Below are positions 1 through 7,837 of a stretch of 25,397 bases of DNA, piece by piece. Positions within the stretch are counted from its first letter, which is position 1, and every line of letters starts with the position of its first letter. The position numbers and the translations under genes were made by a program. The notes under the pieces were generated by a model. That model was not told where the DNA came from. It saw nothing but the letters and a program-made list of their open reading frames with translations, and did no database searches. The DNA is from Prevotellaceae bacterium (GTDB taxonomy: Bacteria > Bacteroidota > Bacteroidia > Bacteroidales > UBA932), in assembly GCA_031284065.1 (NCBI GenBank), contig JAITAP010000182.1, positions 1-25,397 on the forward strand, in the 5' to 3' direction.

Positions 1-20
1 TAAGGTGGGGGACTTGCGCG

Positions 21-300
21 GCGTTAGCCAATTCTGAATTTTGAATTTTGAATTTTGAATTGGCTGACGCAAGATGCTTCGCGCTTTGCGCCATTCAAAA
101 TTCAAAATTCAAAATTCTCAATCCCTGCGGGACTTGGGGATGGCGTTAGCCAATTCTGAATTCTGAATTTTGAATTGGCTGACGCAAGATGCTTCGCGCT
201 TTGCGCAATTCAAAATTCAAAATTCAAAATTCTCAATCCCTGCGGGACTTGCCCGGCGCAAGCCAATTCAAAATTCAGAATTCAAAATTTTATAATGCGC
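21..300. repeat. Palindromic repeat array with 7-bp microsatellite cores
   Basis: Two near-identical units begin at 21 and 143, and a partial third begins at 256. Each unit opens with an imperfect palindrome: GCGTTAGCCAATTC is answered by GAATTGGCTGACGC, 13 of 14 bases pairing, with a loop of TTTGAAT-type heptamers. A conserved segment (GACGCAAGATGCTTCGCGC) follows, then three or more tandem ATTCAAA heptamers, then TCAATCCCTGCGGGACTTG. Units 1 and 2 differ mainly by one heptamer in the loop, which suggests slippage. The array lies just beyond the 3' end of lptD and carries no convincing gene; short open frames across it are repeat translations. It may belong to a dispersed non-coding repeat family. 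Its function is unknown. Confidence 0.85.
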
Positions 301-320
301 TCTCGTTGCAACAAAGTCTC

Positions 321-2999
321 TTACTCTATCGGCTGCTGGTCAAAGCGGCTTTGCCTCCGGTCGTACTTAAGGTCTCTGAGCATGGCCGATTTTGCGTTGA
401 TGGTAAAGTTCCAGCTCTTCCACGAGCCGATTGGCACCCACGAAAAGCTGAACATCCAGCAGTGCAAATCGCGGTTTAGGCTAACCGAAGTGGGGGCAAT
501 CCTGCGCCTGTCCAAATCGTAGCCCGACTGAAACGTAAACGCCCACTTTGGCGTGAGGCTAACGCTGCCGTTGAAGTTGAGCGTTTGCATAAACGTGGGG
601 ACAAAGGCGGGCTTGCTGTACGAAAACGAGTAGCTGAAGCTGAGCGACCACGGCAAGGTGAAGTCAACGTAAGAAACCTGCATACCGTCGTACTCGCCCA
701 TAGGGTCGAGGTCGGATACAACGGGGTGCGGCAGCGCGTTGGTAACCTTTTCGCTGCGGTTGAAGGAGTACCCGAACGAAAATCCAAAGCTGGTAAGCCG
801 CGCAGGTTTACCGGTGCGCGCGTAGTGCCAGTACTTGGTTGTTCTTCCGTCGCTGTTCAGCGCGTAGGGGTTTAGCACGCCGTTGAAGCTGACGCCAAGC
901 GTTCCGAGCAGCGTAGTACGCCCCGAAAACCCAATGTTGGAGAGGTTCATGGAGTCGGCAAGCAGGTTGTACGACGCCGAAAAGTTGAGCGCCTCCAGCA
1001 GCTTTATCTTTTTTGACCCCGTGCCGGTGGTATCGCTTTTGGAGCGCACCTTCATCTCGAGGGTATTGCCCAGCCCGAAGCTCAGCGAGGCGTTTTTTCC
1101 CGAGCCTGCCGTGCCGTATATGCCGTTTTGGTGCTGTGAGTATCGCTGCGTTCGTCCGGTAGAGTCAACTTTCACGTCATGGTAAATGCCCCACACGGGG
1201 TCGCTAAAGTCCGGTCGCCACCCGATGGATACGCTCGGCGAAATGACGTGCCGCACCGCCTGCACCGGCGACCATTTGCCCAGCGTAAACATGCCGTATA
1301 TCATGGTGGAAGCCGAAGCGGAGGTGGAGAAATCGTAGTCGTGCGAAAAGCCGTACACCGTATCGCGGCGAACGTACCCCGCCCGCCCGGCGGTATCTAC
1401 CCACGTTTGGTTGATATGGCTAAAGTATGCCCGGCCGTTGTAGGAAATCGAGGGCGTGAAGTTGATGAACTTTGCCACCGGAAACGGCACCGAAAGCGAG
1501 GTGTTGTAGCGCACGCCGTTCCTCATGCGACGCTTTATCAGGTTATCCATATCTCCAAACTCGGTTTCCTTGGCGGTAACGGTGTTCTGCATATTCACCG
1601 AAAGGGGAATACCGATATTTTCGTACCACTTTACCGGCCCCACGCGCTCTTTTCGCTTGAAAGGCGTGATACGCGCCATGTTGAAGGTGAGCGTAGGCAG
1701 CCCCAGCGTAATGATGCTGTCGCGCGTGTTGTGCGAGTGCGTTGCGGCCATGCTCATGCTGAACGGCGTTCCGGGCCACACCTGCGAGTAGGAAATGCTG
1801 GACTGCGTGGTGTTGGTGAGCGATTCGTTGAGCGAAGTTTCGTTGTACCTCCTATAGCTGGAGCTGGTAAAGTTGACGCTTGCCGAAAACGTTTTGTTGG
1901 GGCTGAACTTGGGGTCTTGCGAGTGGTTCCACTGTAGGGAAAACGCCGTGCTGGGGTTATAGTCCGCGCTCCCCGGCTCGCCTACCACGTTGTAGGCGTA
2001 GTTGATGTTGAAGCCTCCGCTGAAGTGGTACTTCCACAGGTAGGCGGCGCGCGAGCTGACGCGCCACGAGCCGAGCGTATATATATCGCCGGTAAGCGTA
2101 ATATCCATGTAGTCGTTAAAAGCAAAGTAGTACCCCCCCTCGCGGAAGTAAAACCCGCGATTTGTTTCCTCGCCGTAGGAGGGGATGATAACTCCCGACG
2201 CCCGGCTGGCCGTTTTGGGGGTAATGAAGAACGGAATAAAAAGCGGCGTGGGCACGTCCTCCAGCACAAAGTAGGCGGGGCCGGCTATCGTCTTGTCGTT
2301 GGGAATGACCTTTGCCTTGCTCAGCGAAAAGTAGTAGTGCGGACGCTCGGCGTCGCAGGCGGTAAATTTGCCGTGCGCCACGTAAATCACGTTGTCGGGC
2401 ATGCGCTTAATCTCCTCGCCGTGCAGGTAGCCATCGCTTTGCTGCGTAATCACAGCGTATATCTTTGCCTTTTTTGTGGAGAGGTTAAAGTACATGGAGT
2501 CCATCTCAAACGTTTCGCTACCCTGCTTGAACACCGGTTTTCCCTTGACCGCATGGGTTGCCGTATCGTACGTGCCGCGTGTAAATACAGTATTGACGCT
2601 GCGGTTGAAGTTAATGTAATCGCCGGTTATTTCCATGTCCAGCGACGTTACTTTGGCGTTGCCGTAAAGCATCACCCTAAATTCACCTCCCGTCAGGTCG
2701 TAGACGGTAGAGTCTTCGCTGCTGTAGGTTACGGGGTCGGTAATGGCATTTTCGGAAATCGTGCTGTCCACAAGCGCAGAATCGGGCGTTGCCAACGAAT
2801 CGGCCAGAAATAAGGAATCCCGCGCTGCGCCGCTGTCGGGCAAGGCAATCACGCCGCTGTCGGGCAAGGCAATCATGCCGCTGTCGGGCAAGGCTGGCGA
2901 CGCCTGCATGTTTTCCGCAACCGAAACCTGCGCTCTACTTGCTAAGCACGTAAGCGTAAGCACAAAAAAGGCAAGATGTCTGTTAAGGTTGGTGAACAA
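321..2999 (-). CDS. lptD: LptD-like outer-membrane LPS assembly protein
   Basis: The 892-residue product resembles the Bacteroidota form of LptD (OstA), the outer-membrane barrel that inserts lipopolysaccharide into the outer leaflet. Residues about 1-24 form a signal peptide (LAFFVLTLTCLASRAQ). A low-complexity D/S/P-rich linker with eight-residue LPDSG repeats follows at about 35-80. Next comes an OstA-type periplasmic stretch (YGNAKVTSLDMEITGDYINF), then a long region of alternating hydrophobic and aromatic strands typical of a 26-strand barrel. The start is a TTG at 2999. I accept it because the next in-frame ATG lies after the signal peptide. The gene is divergent from the amidase gene, an arrangement I know from other Bacteroidota. 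No clear promoter was seen for it in the 69-bp gap. The family call is from sequence character and context, not a search. Confidence 0.85.
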   Translation of the reverse strand: MFTNLNRHLAFFVLTLTCLASRAQVSVAENMQASPALPDSGMIALPDSGVIALPDSGAARDSLFLADSLATPDSALVDSTISENAITDPVTYSSEDSTVYDLTGGEFRVMLYGNAKVTSLDMEITGDYINFNRSVNTVFTRGTYDTATHAVKGKPVFKQGSETFEMDSMYFNLSTKKAKIYAVITQQSDGYLHGEEIKRMPDNVIYVAHGKFTACDAERPHYYFSLSKAKVIPNDKTIAGPAYFVLEDVPTPLFIPFFITPKTASRASGVIIPSYGEETNRGFYFREGGYYFAFNDYMDITLTGDIYTLGSWRVSSRAAYLWKYHFSGGFNINYAYNVVGEPGSADYNPSTAFSLQWNHSQDPKFSPNKTFSASVNFTSSSYRRYNETSLNESLTNTTQSSISYSQVWPGTPFSMSMAATHSHNTRDSIITLGLPTLTFNMARITPFKRKERVGPVKWYENIGIPLSVNMQNTVTAKETEFGDMDNLIKRRMRNGVRYNTSLSVPFPVAKFINFTPSISYNGRAYFSHINQTWVDTAGRAGYVRRDTVYGFSHDYDFSTSASASTMIYGMFTLGKWSPVQAVRHVISPSVSIGWRPDFSDPVWGIYHDVKVDSTGRTQRYSQHQNGIYGTAGSGKNASLSFGLGNTLEMKVRSKSDTTGTGSKKIKLLEALNFSASYNLLADSMNLSNIGFSGRTTLLGTLGVSFNGVLNPYALNSDGRTTKYWHYARTGKPARLTSFGFSFGYSFNRSEKVTNALPHPVVSDLDPMGEYDGMQVSYVDFTLPWSLSFSYSFSYSKPAFVPTFMQTLNFNGSVSLTPKWAFTFQSGYDLDRRRIAPTSVSLNRDLHCWMFSFSWVPIGSWKSWNFTINAKSAMLRDLKYDRRQSRFDQQPIE
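2831..2894 (-). repeat. 24-bp tandem repeat inside lptD
   Basis: A 24-base unit beginning CGCTGTCGGGCAAGGCAATC on the plus strand starts at 2831, 2855 and 2879, the last copy partial. It encodes the eight-residue repeats LPDSGMIA, LPDSGVIA and LPDSGAAR just after the signal peptide. The copies are almost identical at DNA level, which points to recent slippage expansion in a flexible linker. Confidence 0.9.
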
Positions 3000-3003
3000 A
3001 TAG

Positions 3004-3033
3004 TTGTATCTAAAATTATGTTTGCTACTTTTG
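3004..3033 (+). promoter_or_regulatory. Bacteroidota-type promoter for the amidase/MCE operon
   Basis: TTG at 3004-3006 is followed after 19 bases by TACTTTTG at 3026-3033, matching the Bacteroidota TTTG-N19-21-TAnnTTTG pattern with a shortened -33 box. Transcription would start near 3040, about 30 bases before the amidase ATG. It sits in the 69-bp gap shared with the divergent lptD. Confidence 0.6.
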
Positions 3034-3068
3034 TGACAACAAATAAGCGGTAAAGTTACTCAAAAAAA

Positions 3069-4262
3069 ATGATATTCACCGAAAATGCGCGTAAGTTTGC
3101 GTTTGTCGCTATAAATCAAATCTTATACTTGTTGTGCTTTGCACCTGCGATGCTCTTGCTTGCCGTTTCTGCCCATGCGGGGCTACCCGAGGGCAATCAA
3201 GCGAACAAAAAGGAGATGAAAGAGATGGTGGTAGTTATAGATCCGGGACATGGAGGGCCAAGTCTCGGCGCACGGGGCACAGCCGCGCTCGAAAAGGAGA
3301 TTGTGCTTAAGGTTGCCAAAAAGCTGGGCGTACTCATTGTCAGCCGCCACCCCGACATAGAATTGCTATATACCCGCACCACCGATACCATTATTACGCT
3401 CGAAGACCGCGGCACAATGGCAAACAAGGCTGGCGCAAACTTGTTCATTTCCATCCACGCCAACAGCAGCCCAAAAAAAACTCCCTACGGCACCGAAACC
3501 TACGTGATGGGTCTGGACAAAACCGACAAAAATATGGACGTGGCGCTGTACGAAAACGCCGAAATTCGCCTCGAGGCAAACTACGAAACAAAGTACGAGG
3601 GCTACGACCCCAACTCGCCCGAGTCGTTCATCATGTTTTCGTTTATGCAAAATACCAACATGGAGCAAAGCCTTACTTTTGCCGCATACGTCGAAGATGA
3701 ATTTACCAAACACGCAAAGCGCAAAAGTCGGGGCGTAAAGCAAGGACCTTTTCTTGTCCTGTGGAAAACGACCATGCCCAGCGTGCTCATAGAAATCGGA
3801 TTTATTTCCAACACCGAAGAAGAAAAATATATTACCTCCGACAAGGGGCAAACCGAAATAGCCGAAGCCATTCTCCAGGCCTTGAGCCGGTACAAGGAGC
3901 GCTGGGAAAAAGGCGGGCTTGCCACGCCGCAAGCCGACATGGGCGGCAGCAACGCTAACAATACAGGCCACAACAACAAAAGCGTAAAGAGTAAACCGGC
4001 GGTAGCGTTCAGCAGAACGCCCCAAAAACCCCAAGCTACCTACCATATACAAATTTTCTCAACCTCAACGCAGCTAAAAGCCAACGCGCAGGAATTTAAA
4101 GGGCTGAAAAACGTAAGATGCTACGGGCAAAACGGCACGTACCGCTACTGCATAGGTAGCGCAGATAGCGCAAAAGAGCTGATGCCGCTGTTGAAAGAAG
4201 TAAGAAAAAAATTTCACGACGCCTTTATTGTGAAGCTGAGAAACGGCAAAGCCGACGAGTAG
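3069..4262 (+). CDS. N-acetylmuramoyl-L-alanine amidase (Amidase_3) with C-terminal SPOR-like domain
   Basis: The protein should cleave the amide bond between N-acetylmuramic acid and L-alanine in peptidoglycan, in the periplasm. It has 397 residues. An N-terminal hydrophobic export signal ends near AHAG (about 37). The Amidase_3 domain spans about 53-275, with VVIDPGHGG (zinc His61), the zinc Glu in the ALEKEIVL segment (Glu75), FISIHAN (zinc His130) and SVLIEIGFISN carrying the catalytic Glu. A low-complexity linker follows. Residues about 323-397 (TYHIQIFSTST onward) look like a SPOR-type peptidoglycan-binding repeat, which would target it to the division site. The ATG at 3069 follows an A-rich stretch. 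It is 32 bases upstream of the MCE gene and probably shares its mRNA. The amidase call is firm; the SPOR call is moderate. Confidence 0.93.
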   Translation: MIFTENARKFAFVAINQILYLLCFAPAMLLLAVSAHAGLPEGNQANKKEMKEMVVVIDPGHGGPSLGARGTAALEKEIVLKVAKKLGVLIVSRHPDIELLYTRTTDTIITLEDRGTMANKAGANLFISIHANSSPKKTPYGTETYVMGLDKTDKNMDVALYENAEIRLEANYETKYEGYDPNSPESFIMFSFMQNTNMEQSLTFAAYVEDEFTKHAKRKSRGVKQGPFLVLWKTTMPSVLIEIGFISNTEEEKYITSDKGQTEIAEAILQALSRYKERWEKGGLATPQADMGGSNANNTGHNNKSVKSKPAVAFSRTPQKPQATYHIQIFSTSTQLKANAQEFKGLKNVRCYGQNGTYRYCIGSADSAKELMPLLKEVRKKFHDAFIVKLRNGKADE

Positions 4263-4294
4263 CGTCGTACTTTAACATGTAATTTTTTTTATCA

Positions 4295-5215
4295 ATGAAA
4301 ATCTCAAAAGAGGCCAAGATAGGCGTGTTCGCATTTGCCATGCTCATTGTGCTGTACTGGGGCATTAACTTCCTGAATAAAAACGAACGGCTCAAAAGAA
4401 CTACCACCTACTACGTGGTGTACGGCAACGCCAACGGCTTGCAGCGCAAATCGCCCATAATGATAAACGGCGTAACGGTGGGCAGCGTCAGCGCTGTGGA
4501 GCTGGGCAGGCAGAGCCGCGTGGTGGTAACCCTGCAAATAAACTCGCAGTACAAGCTGCCGCTGGGAACTGCCGCAGTGGTGAGCAGCGGCGGAATACTC
4601 GACAAGAAAAATATAACGCTGGAAATATCCGGCAACAGTACTTTTCACAAAGCAAATGACACCATACAAGCAAGCCTCGCCGGTGGCGACATCATGAGCG
4701 TGGCAGGCAGCATTGCCGGCAGAACGGACAGCCTGCTGGCGCAGCTAAGCGGCGTGGCGGCAGCTATGCAGGCCATGCTGAGCGCACAAAATCAGGCTCA
4801 CGTTGCCACCTCGCTCGCAGATATTGCCGCGTTGTCGAACAACCTCAACACCGCCGCCGTTGAGCTGAGCAAAATTGCCGCCGAAAACCACGAAAATATC
4901 AATGCGCTGCTGACCGACCTGCGCGAAACATCCGGTAACCTGAACGCCGTGTCGGGCAACCTCAAAAACAGCAACGACGCTATCGCCTCGCTCATCAAAA
5001 ATGCCGACGCGACCTTTGCCAACGCTCAGGCGCTGACGGCAACGCTCAACCGCTACACCGCGCAGGGAACGTTGCTTAGCGCCATGCAGAATGATTCGCT
5101 CTACGTAAACCTCAACCGAACGGTAAACAGCCTCAACGCGCTGCTGACCGACCTGAAAAACAACCCGGACGATTATGTGCACTTTTCAATGTTTGGAGGA
5201 AAAAGCAAAAAGTAG
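4295..5215 (+). CDS. MCE-domain (MlaD-like) lipid transport protein
   Basis: This 306-residue protein has one N-terminal transmembrane anchor (about 10-27, IGVFAFAMLIVLYWGINF). A single MCE/MlaD domain follows at about 38-115, with GLQRKSPIMINGVTVGSV and a GGILDKKNITLE segment. The rest (about 140-300) is a long helical region rich in Asn, Ala and Leu. Known relatives form hexameric rings or needles that carry phospholipids between inner and outer membranes with the MlaE/MlaF permease and ATPase, which are not in this window. The gene follows the amidase by 32 bases and would be cotranscribed. It converges on the dehydratase-like gene; the 105-bp gap between them shows no convincing terminator. 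Confidence 0.9.
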   Translation: MKISKEAKIGVFAFAMLIVLYWGINFLNKNERLKRTTTYYVVYGNANGLQRKSPIMINGVTVGSVSAVELGRQSRVVVTLQINSQYKLPLGTAAVVSSGGILDKKNITLEISGNSTFHKANDTIQASLAGGDIMSVAGSIAGRTDSLLAQLSGVAAAMQAMLSAQNQAHVATSLADIAALSNNLNTAAVELSKIAAENHENINALLTDLRETSGNLNAVSGNLKNSNDAIASLIKNADATFANAQALTATLNRYTAQGTLLSAMQNDSLYVNLNRTVNSLNALLTDLKNNPDDYVHFSMFGGKSKK

Positions 5216-5320
5216 TAGATGGGGTTGGCGTTGAAAGAACGTCCACCTCACGGCTGGCAGAAACATTGCGCAGCATGGCCTTGCACGGGTGCGCCACAAG
5301 TGGATTTTTTGCTCAAAAAT

Positions 5321-7822
5321 TCAAAATTTATTCGCTCCCGCCGCCTCCTCTTTTGCAGACTTGACCATGAAGTAGAGGCGGTTGAAGACGTTAACCTCGC
5401 TGGTGCCCGCGTCAAAGTCGAGGAAGAGGAGGTTGAGCTTGGGGTACTTGTCTTTCATTCGCTTTTCCACCCCCTTTGAGATAATCTGGTTGGCGATGCA
5501 CCCAAAGGGTTGCAGGCTCACCACGTTGTGGATACCTTCGGCGGCAAAGGCGCTTATTTCCCCCGGAATGAGCCACCCTTCGCCGTACTGGTGGGCAAGG
5601 TTTACAATCTTTGAGGCCAGCTGCGCCAGCTCGTCAATGCTGTGCTTTGGGCGGTGGAAGCGGAAGCTGCGGCTTATTTTTTCGGCGCGGCGAAAGTATT
5701 GGTTCAGGTAGCGGCGCAACAGGTAGCCTGCGACCCTCCCCTTGAGGGTGCGCGTGTCGAGGTGGGCTTTTTTATTCACGTCAAAGTTGACAAAATCCTG
5801 AATAAAGAAGTCCAGTAGCGAGGGCACAACCACCTCTATGCCCTGATTGTTGAGCCAATCGACAATGTTGAGGTTGGCAAAGGCGTTATACTTCAGGTAA
5901 ATTTCGCCCACTACGCCCACTTTGGCAAAAGCGCCCTGCTGCACCGGCACGCTGTTGAAATCTTCCACCGCCTGCTCCAGAAGGCGGTAAATGTGTCCGG
6001 GCTTCCCCCCGTTCTCTACAATTTTTTCGAGCCTGTCCATGTAGCTGTCGAGCAACTTTCGCGATTCGCCCTTGTTGACCTCGCGAAATACGGTGGCGTA
6101 GTGCATTTTTGAGAGCTCGTCGGCGCAAATGATGGAGGCAAGAAAGGGGCGGATAATTTTCACCCAGGGGATGCTGAATCCCGGCTGCTCGTGCAGCCCG
6201 GCGGCAAGGGCAACCGACACCACCGGAATGTTTTCAAATCCGGCGTTGACCATTGCCTTTTTTATCAGCGGCAGGTAGTTTGACGCGCGGCATTGCCCCC
6301 CCGTTTGGGTTATGGCTACGGCGGTATTCTCCAAGTCAAAGTCGCCCGACTTGAGCGCCTTTATCACATCGCCAATGACGGTGATGGCGGGGTAGCAAAT
6401 TTCGTTGTTGGCGTGGTACATTCCCTCGTCAACGGCCTGCGCGTCGGTTACGGGCAGGGTATGGAGGTGGTAGCCGCTAAGCTTGAATATCGGCGGGAAT
6501 ACGCGGGAGTAAATATCGGAAAATAGCGGGGCAATGATGGTGCGCTTTTGGTCTTCGGGCATAAAGAGCTTGGTTGTTCTCCGCAGCTTGCCGCTTGGCC
6601 GCAGCTTTTTGTCGCTGTAGCGGGCAAACTCCACCACCGAGCGCAGGCGCAGGCGTATGGAGCCGGTGCTGCTGATTTCGTCCACGCGGATGAGGTTATT
6701 GTTCTTGCCGGTGGTTTGCAGCACCTCCTTTACCTCGTCGGTGATGATGGCGTCGGGGCCGCAGCCAAACGAGTTGAGCTGCACCATGCGCACGTTTGAG
6801 GGCTGACGCGCCACCCACTTTGCGGCGTTGGTGATACGCGCAGGGTATCCCCACTGCGAAAGGTAGAGGTCGGTTTTTTCGTTCTCCACGTTGGGCAGCA
6901 CGTCTTCGGTTATCACGTTCACGCCAAGCTCCGTGAGAATTTCCGCCGTTTGCTGGTTTATGAGCGGGTCAACGTGGTAGGGTCTTCCCGCCAGCACCAT
7001 CAGCTGCTTTCCCTCGCGCATCGACTGCCGGATAATCTCCTCTCCCTTTTCCCTAACGTCGTCCTTAAAGGCGGACTGCGCGGCGAGGGCTTCGGCGAAC
7101 GCGCGGTTGAGCTGCGCGGCGCGAATTTTCAGCCCGTGCTCTCGAAGCGACTCAACGTAGTCGCGGCAGGCTGCCCGGAGCAACGTTTCGTCGCGAAAGG
7201 TTACGGTGGGAGCATCCACGCCAATGTTCCAGCGCTTTTTGGGGTTGATGGCGCTCTTTACCACTTCGGCGTAGCCCGTTACAATGGGGCAGTTGAACGT
7301 GTTGTGCGCCGGAGCGGTTTCCTTTTCGCGAAACACCATCGGCATAAAAATCCTGTCCACTTTCTTTTCGGCAAGGTCAAAGATATGCCCATGCACCAGC
7401 TTTGCCGGGAAGCAAATGTTGTCGCTCATCACCGTGCCCATTCCCTTTTCGTACAGCGCCATAGTAGAAGGCTCCGAGAGCACCACGTTAACGCCGCACT
7501 GCGTGAGCAGCGTGCTCCAGAACGGAAAATTTTCGTAAATGTTGAGCGCGCGCGGTATGCCCACAGTGAGCGTATCGAAGTCCGCGCGAACGGTTGCGAC
7601 ATTCCTAAACAGCAGGTTGTACTTGTAGCGGAGCAGGTTGAAGCCCTTTTCGCCGGTCTTGCCCTTGCTTGAAAAAATGCGCTCGCACTTGTTGCCGCCA
7701 AAAAATACGTTGCCGTTGTCAAACTCAAACCGGCTAATGGTACAATGATTCTCACACCCCTTGCAGATAAGCTGCTTTTTTTTGTGCTTATCTACGTCGT
7801 TGATATTTTCCAGTAAAAGCAT
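5321..7822 (-). CDS. 2-hydroxyacyl-CoA dehydratase-like protein (DUF2229 plus HgdB-like region), split from its activase
   Basis: The 833-residue product matches the C-terminal half of the large fused 'CoA-substrate-specific enzyme activase' proteins of anaerobes. It starts with a linker and a cysteine cluster (CKGCENHC at 20-27, GGNKCER with Cys46) that could bind an iron-sulfur cluster. A DUF2229-type region follows (VGIPRALNIYENFPFW, then SDNICFPAKLVHGH). Later motifs are NSFGCGPDAIITDEV, TQTGGQCRASNYLPL and the C-terminal EGWLIPGEI...LQPFGCIANQI...DFDAGTSEVN block, which I associate with HgdB-like dehydratase subunits. It lies 15 bases downstream of the secreted nuclease gene and so is probably cotranscribed with it. 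The ATPase half is about 3.2 kb upstream. The substrate is unknown; members of this wider family reduce or dehydrate CoA thioesters by ATP-driven electron transfer. Confidence 0.85.
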   Translation of the reverse strand: MLLLENINDVDKHKKKQLICKGCENHCTISRFEFDNGNVFFGGNKCERIFSSKGKTGEKGFNLLRYKYNLLFRNVATVRADFDTLTVGIPRALNIYENFPFWSTLLTQCGVNVVLSEPSTMALYEKGMGTVMSDNICFPAKLVHGHIFDLAEKKVDRIFMPMVFREKETAPAHNTFNCPIVTGYAEVVKSAINPKKRWNIGVDAPTVTFRDETLLRAACRDYVESLREHGLKIRAAQLNRAFAEALAAQSAFKDDVREKGEEIIRQSMREGKQLMVLAGRPYHVDPLINQQTAEILTELGVNVITEDVLPNVENEKTDLYLSQWGYPARITNAAKWVARQPSNVRMVQLNSFGCGPDAIITDEVKEVLQTTGKNNNLIRVDEISSTGSIRLRLRSVVEFARYSDKKLRPSGKLRRTTKLFMPEDQKRTIIAPLFSDIYSRVFPPIFKLSGYHLHTLPVTDAQAVDEGMYHANNEICYPAITVIGDVIKALKSGDFDLENTAVAITQTGGQCRASNYLPLIKKAMVNAGFENIPVVSVALAAGLHEQPGFSIPWVKIIRPFLASIICADELSKMHYATVFREVNKGESRKLLDSYMDRLEKIVENGGKPGHIYRLLEQAVEDFNSVPVQQGAFAKVGVVGEIYLKYNAFANLNIVDWLNNQGIEVVVPSLLDFFIQDFVNFDVNKKAHLDTRTLKGRVAGYLLRRYLNQYFRRAEKISRSFRFHRPKHSIDELAQLASKIVNLAHQYGEGWLIPGEISAFAAEGIHNVVSLQPFGCIANQIISKGVEKRMKDKYPKLNLLFLDFDAGTSEVNVFNRLYFMVKSAKEEAAGANKF

Positions 7823-7837
7823 TTGCGTAATTAGAAT

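Noticed and set aside
21..300. CRISPR array
   Set aside because: Units are about 120 bp and palindromic with microsatellite cores; there are no equal short repeats with unique spacers and no cas genes.
175..522. Short plus-strand open frames at the left end
   Set aside because: Their translations are the heptamer repeats followed by the antisense of lptD.
1179..2813. Long plus-strand open frames opposite lptD
   Set aside because: They are antisense to a gene with a clear signal peptide and barrel pattern, are rich in Arg, His and Val, and show no domain.
5216..5320. Terminator between the convergent MCE and dehydratase-like genes
   Set aside because: Only 4-bp stems with tiny loops were found near the T run, not enough to support a call.
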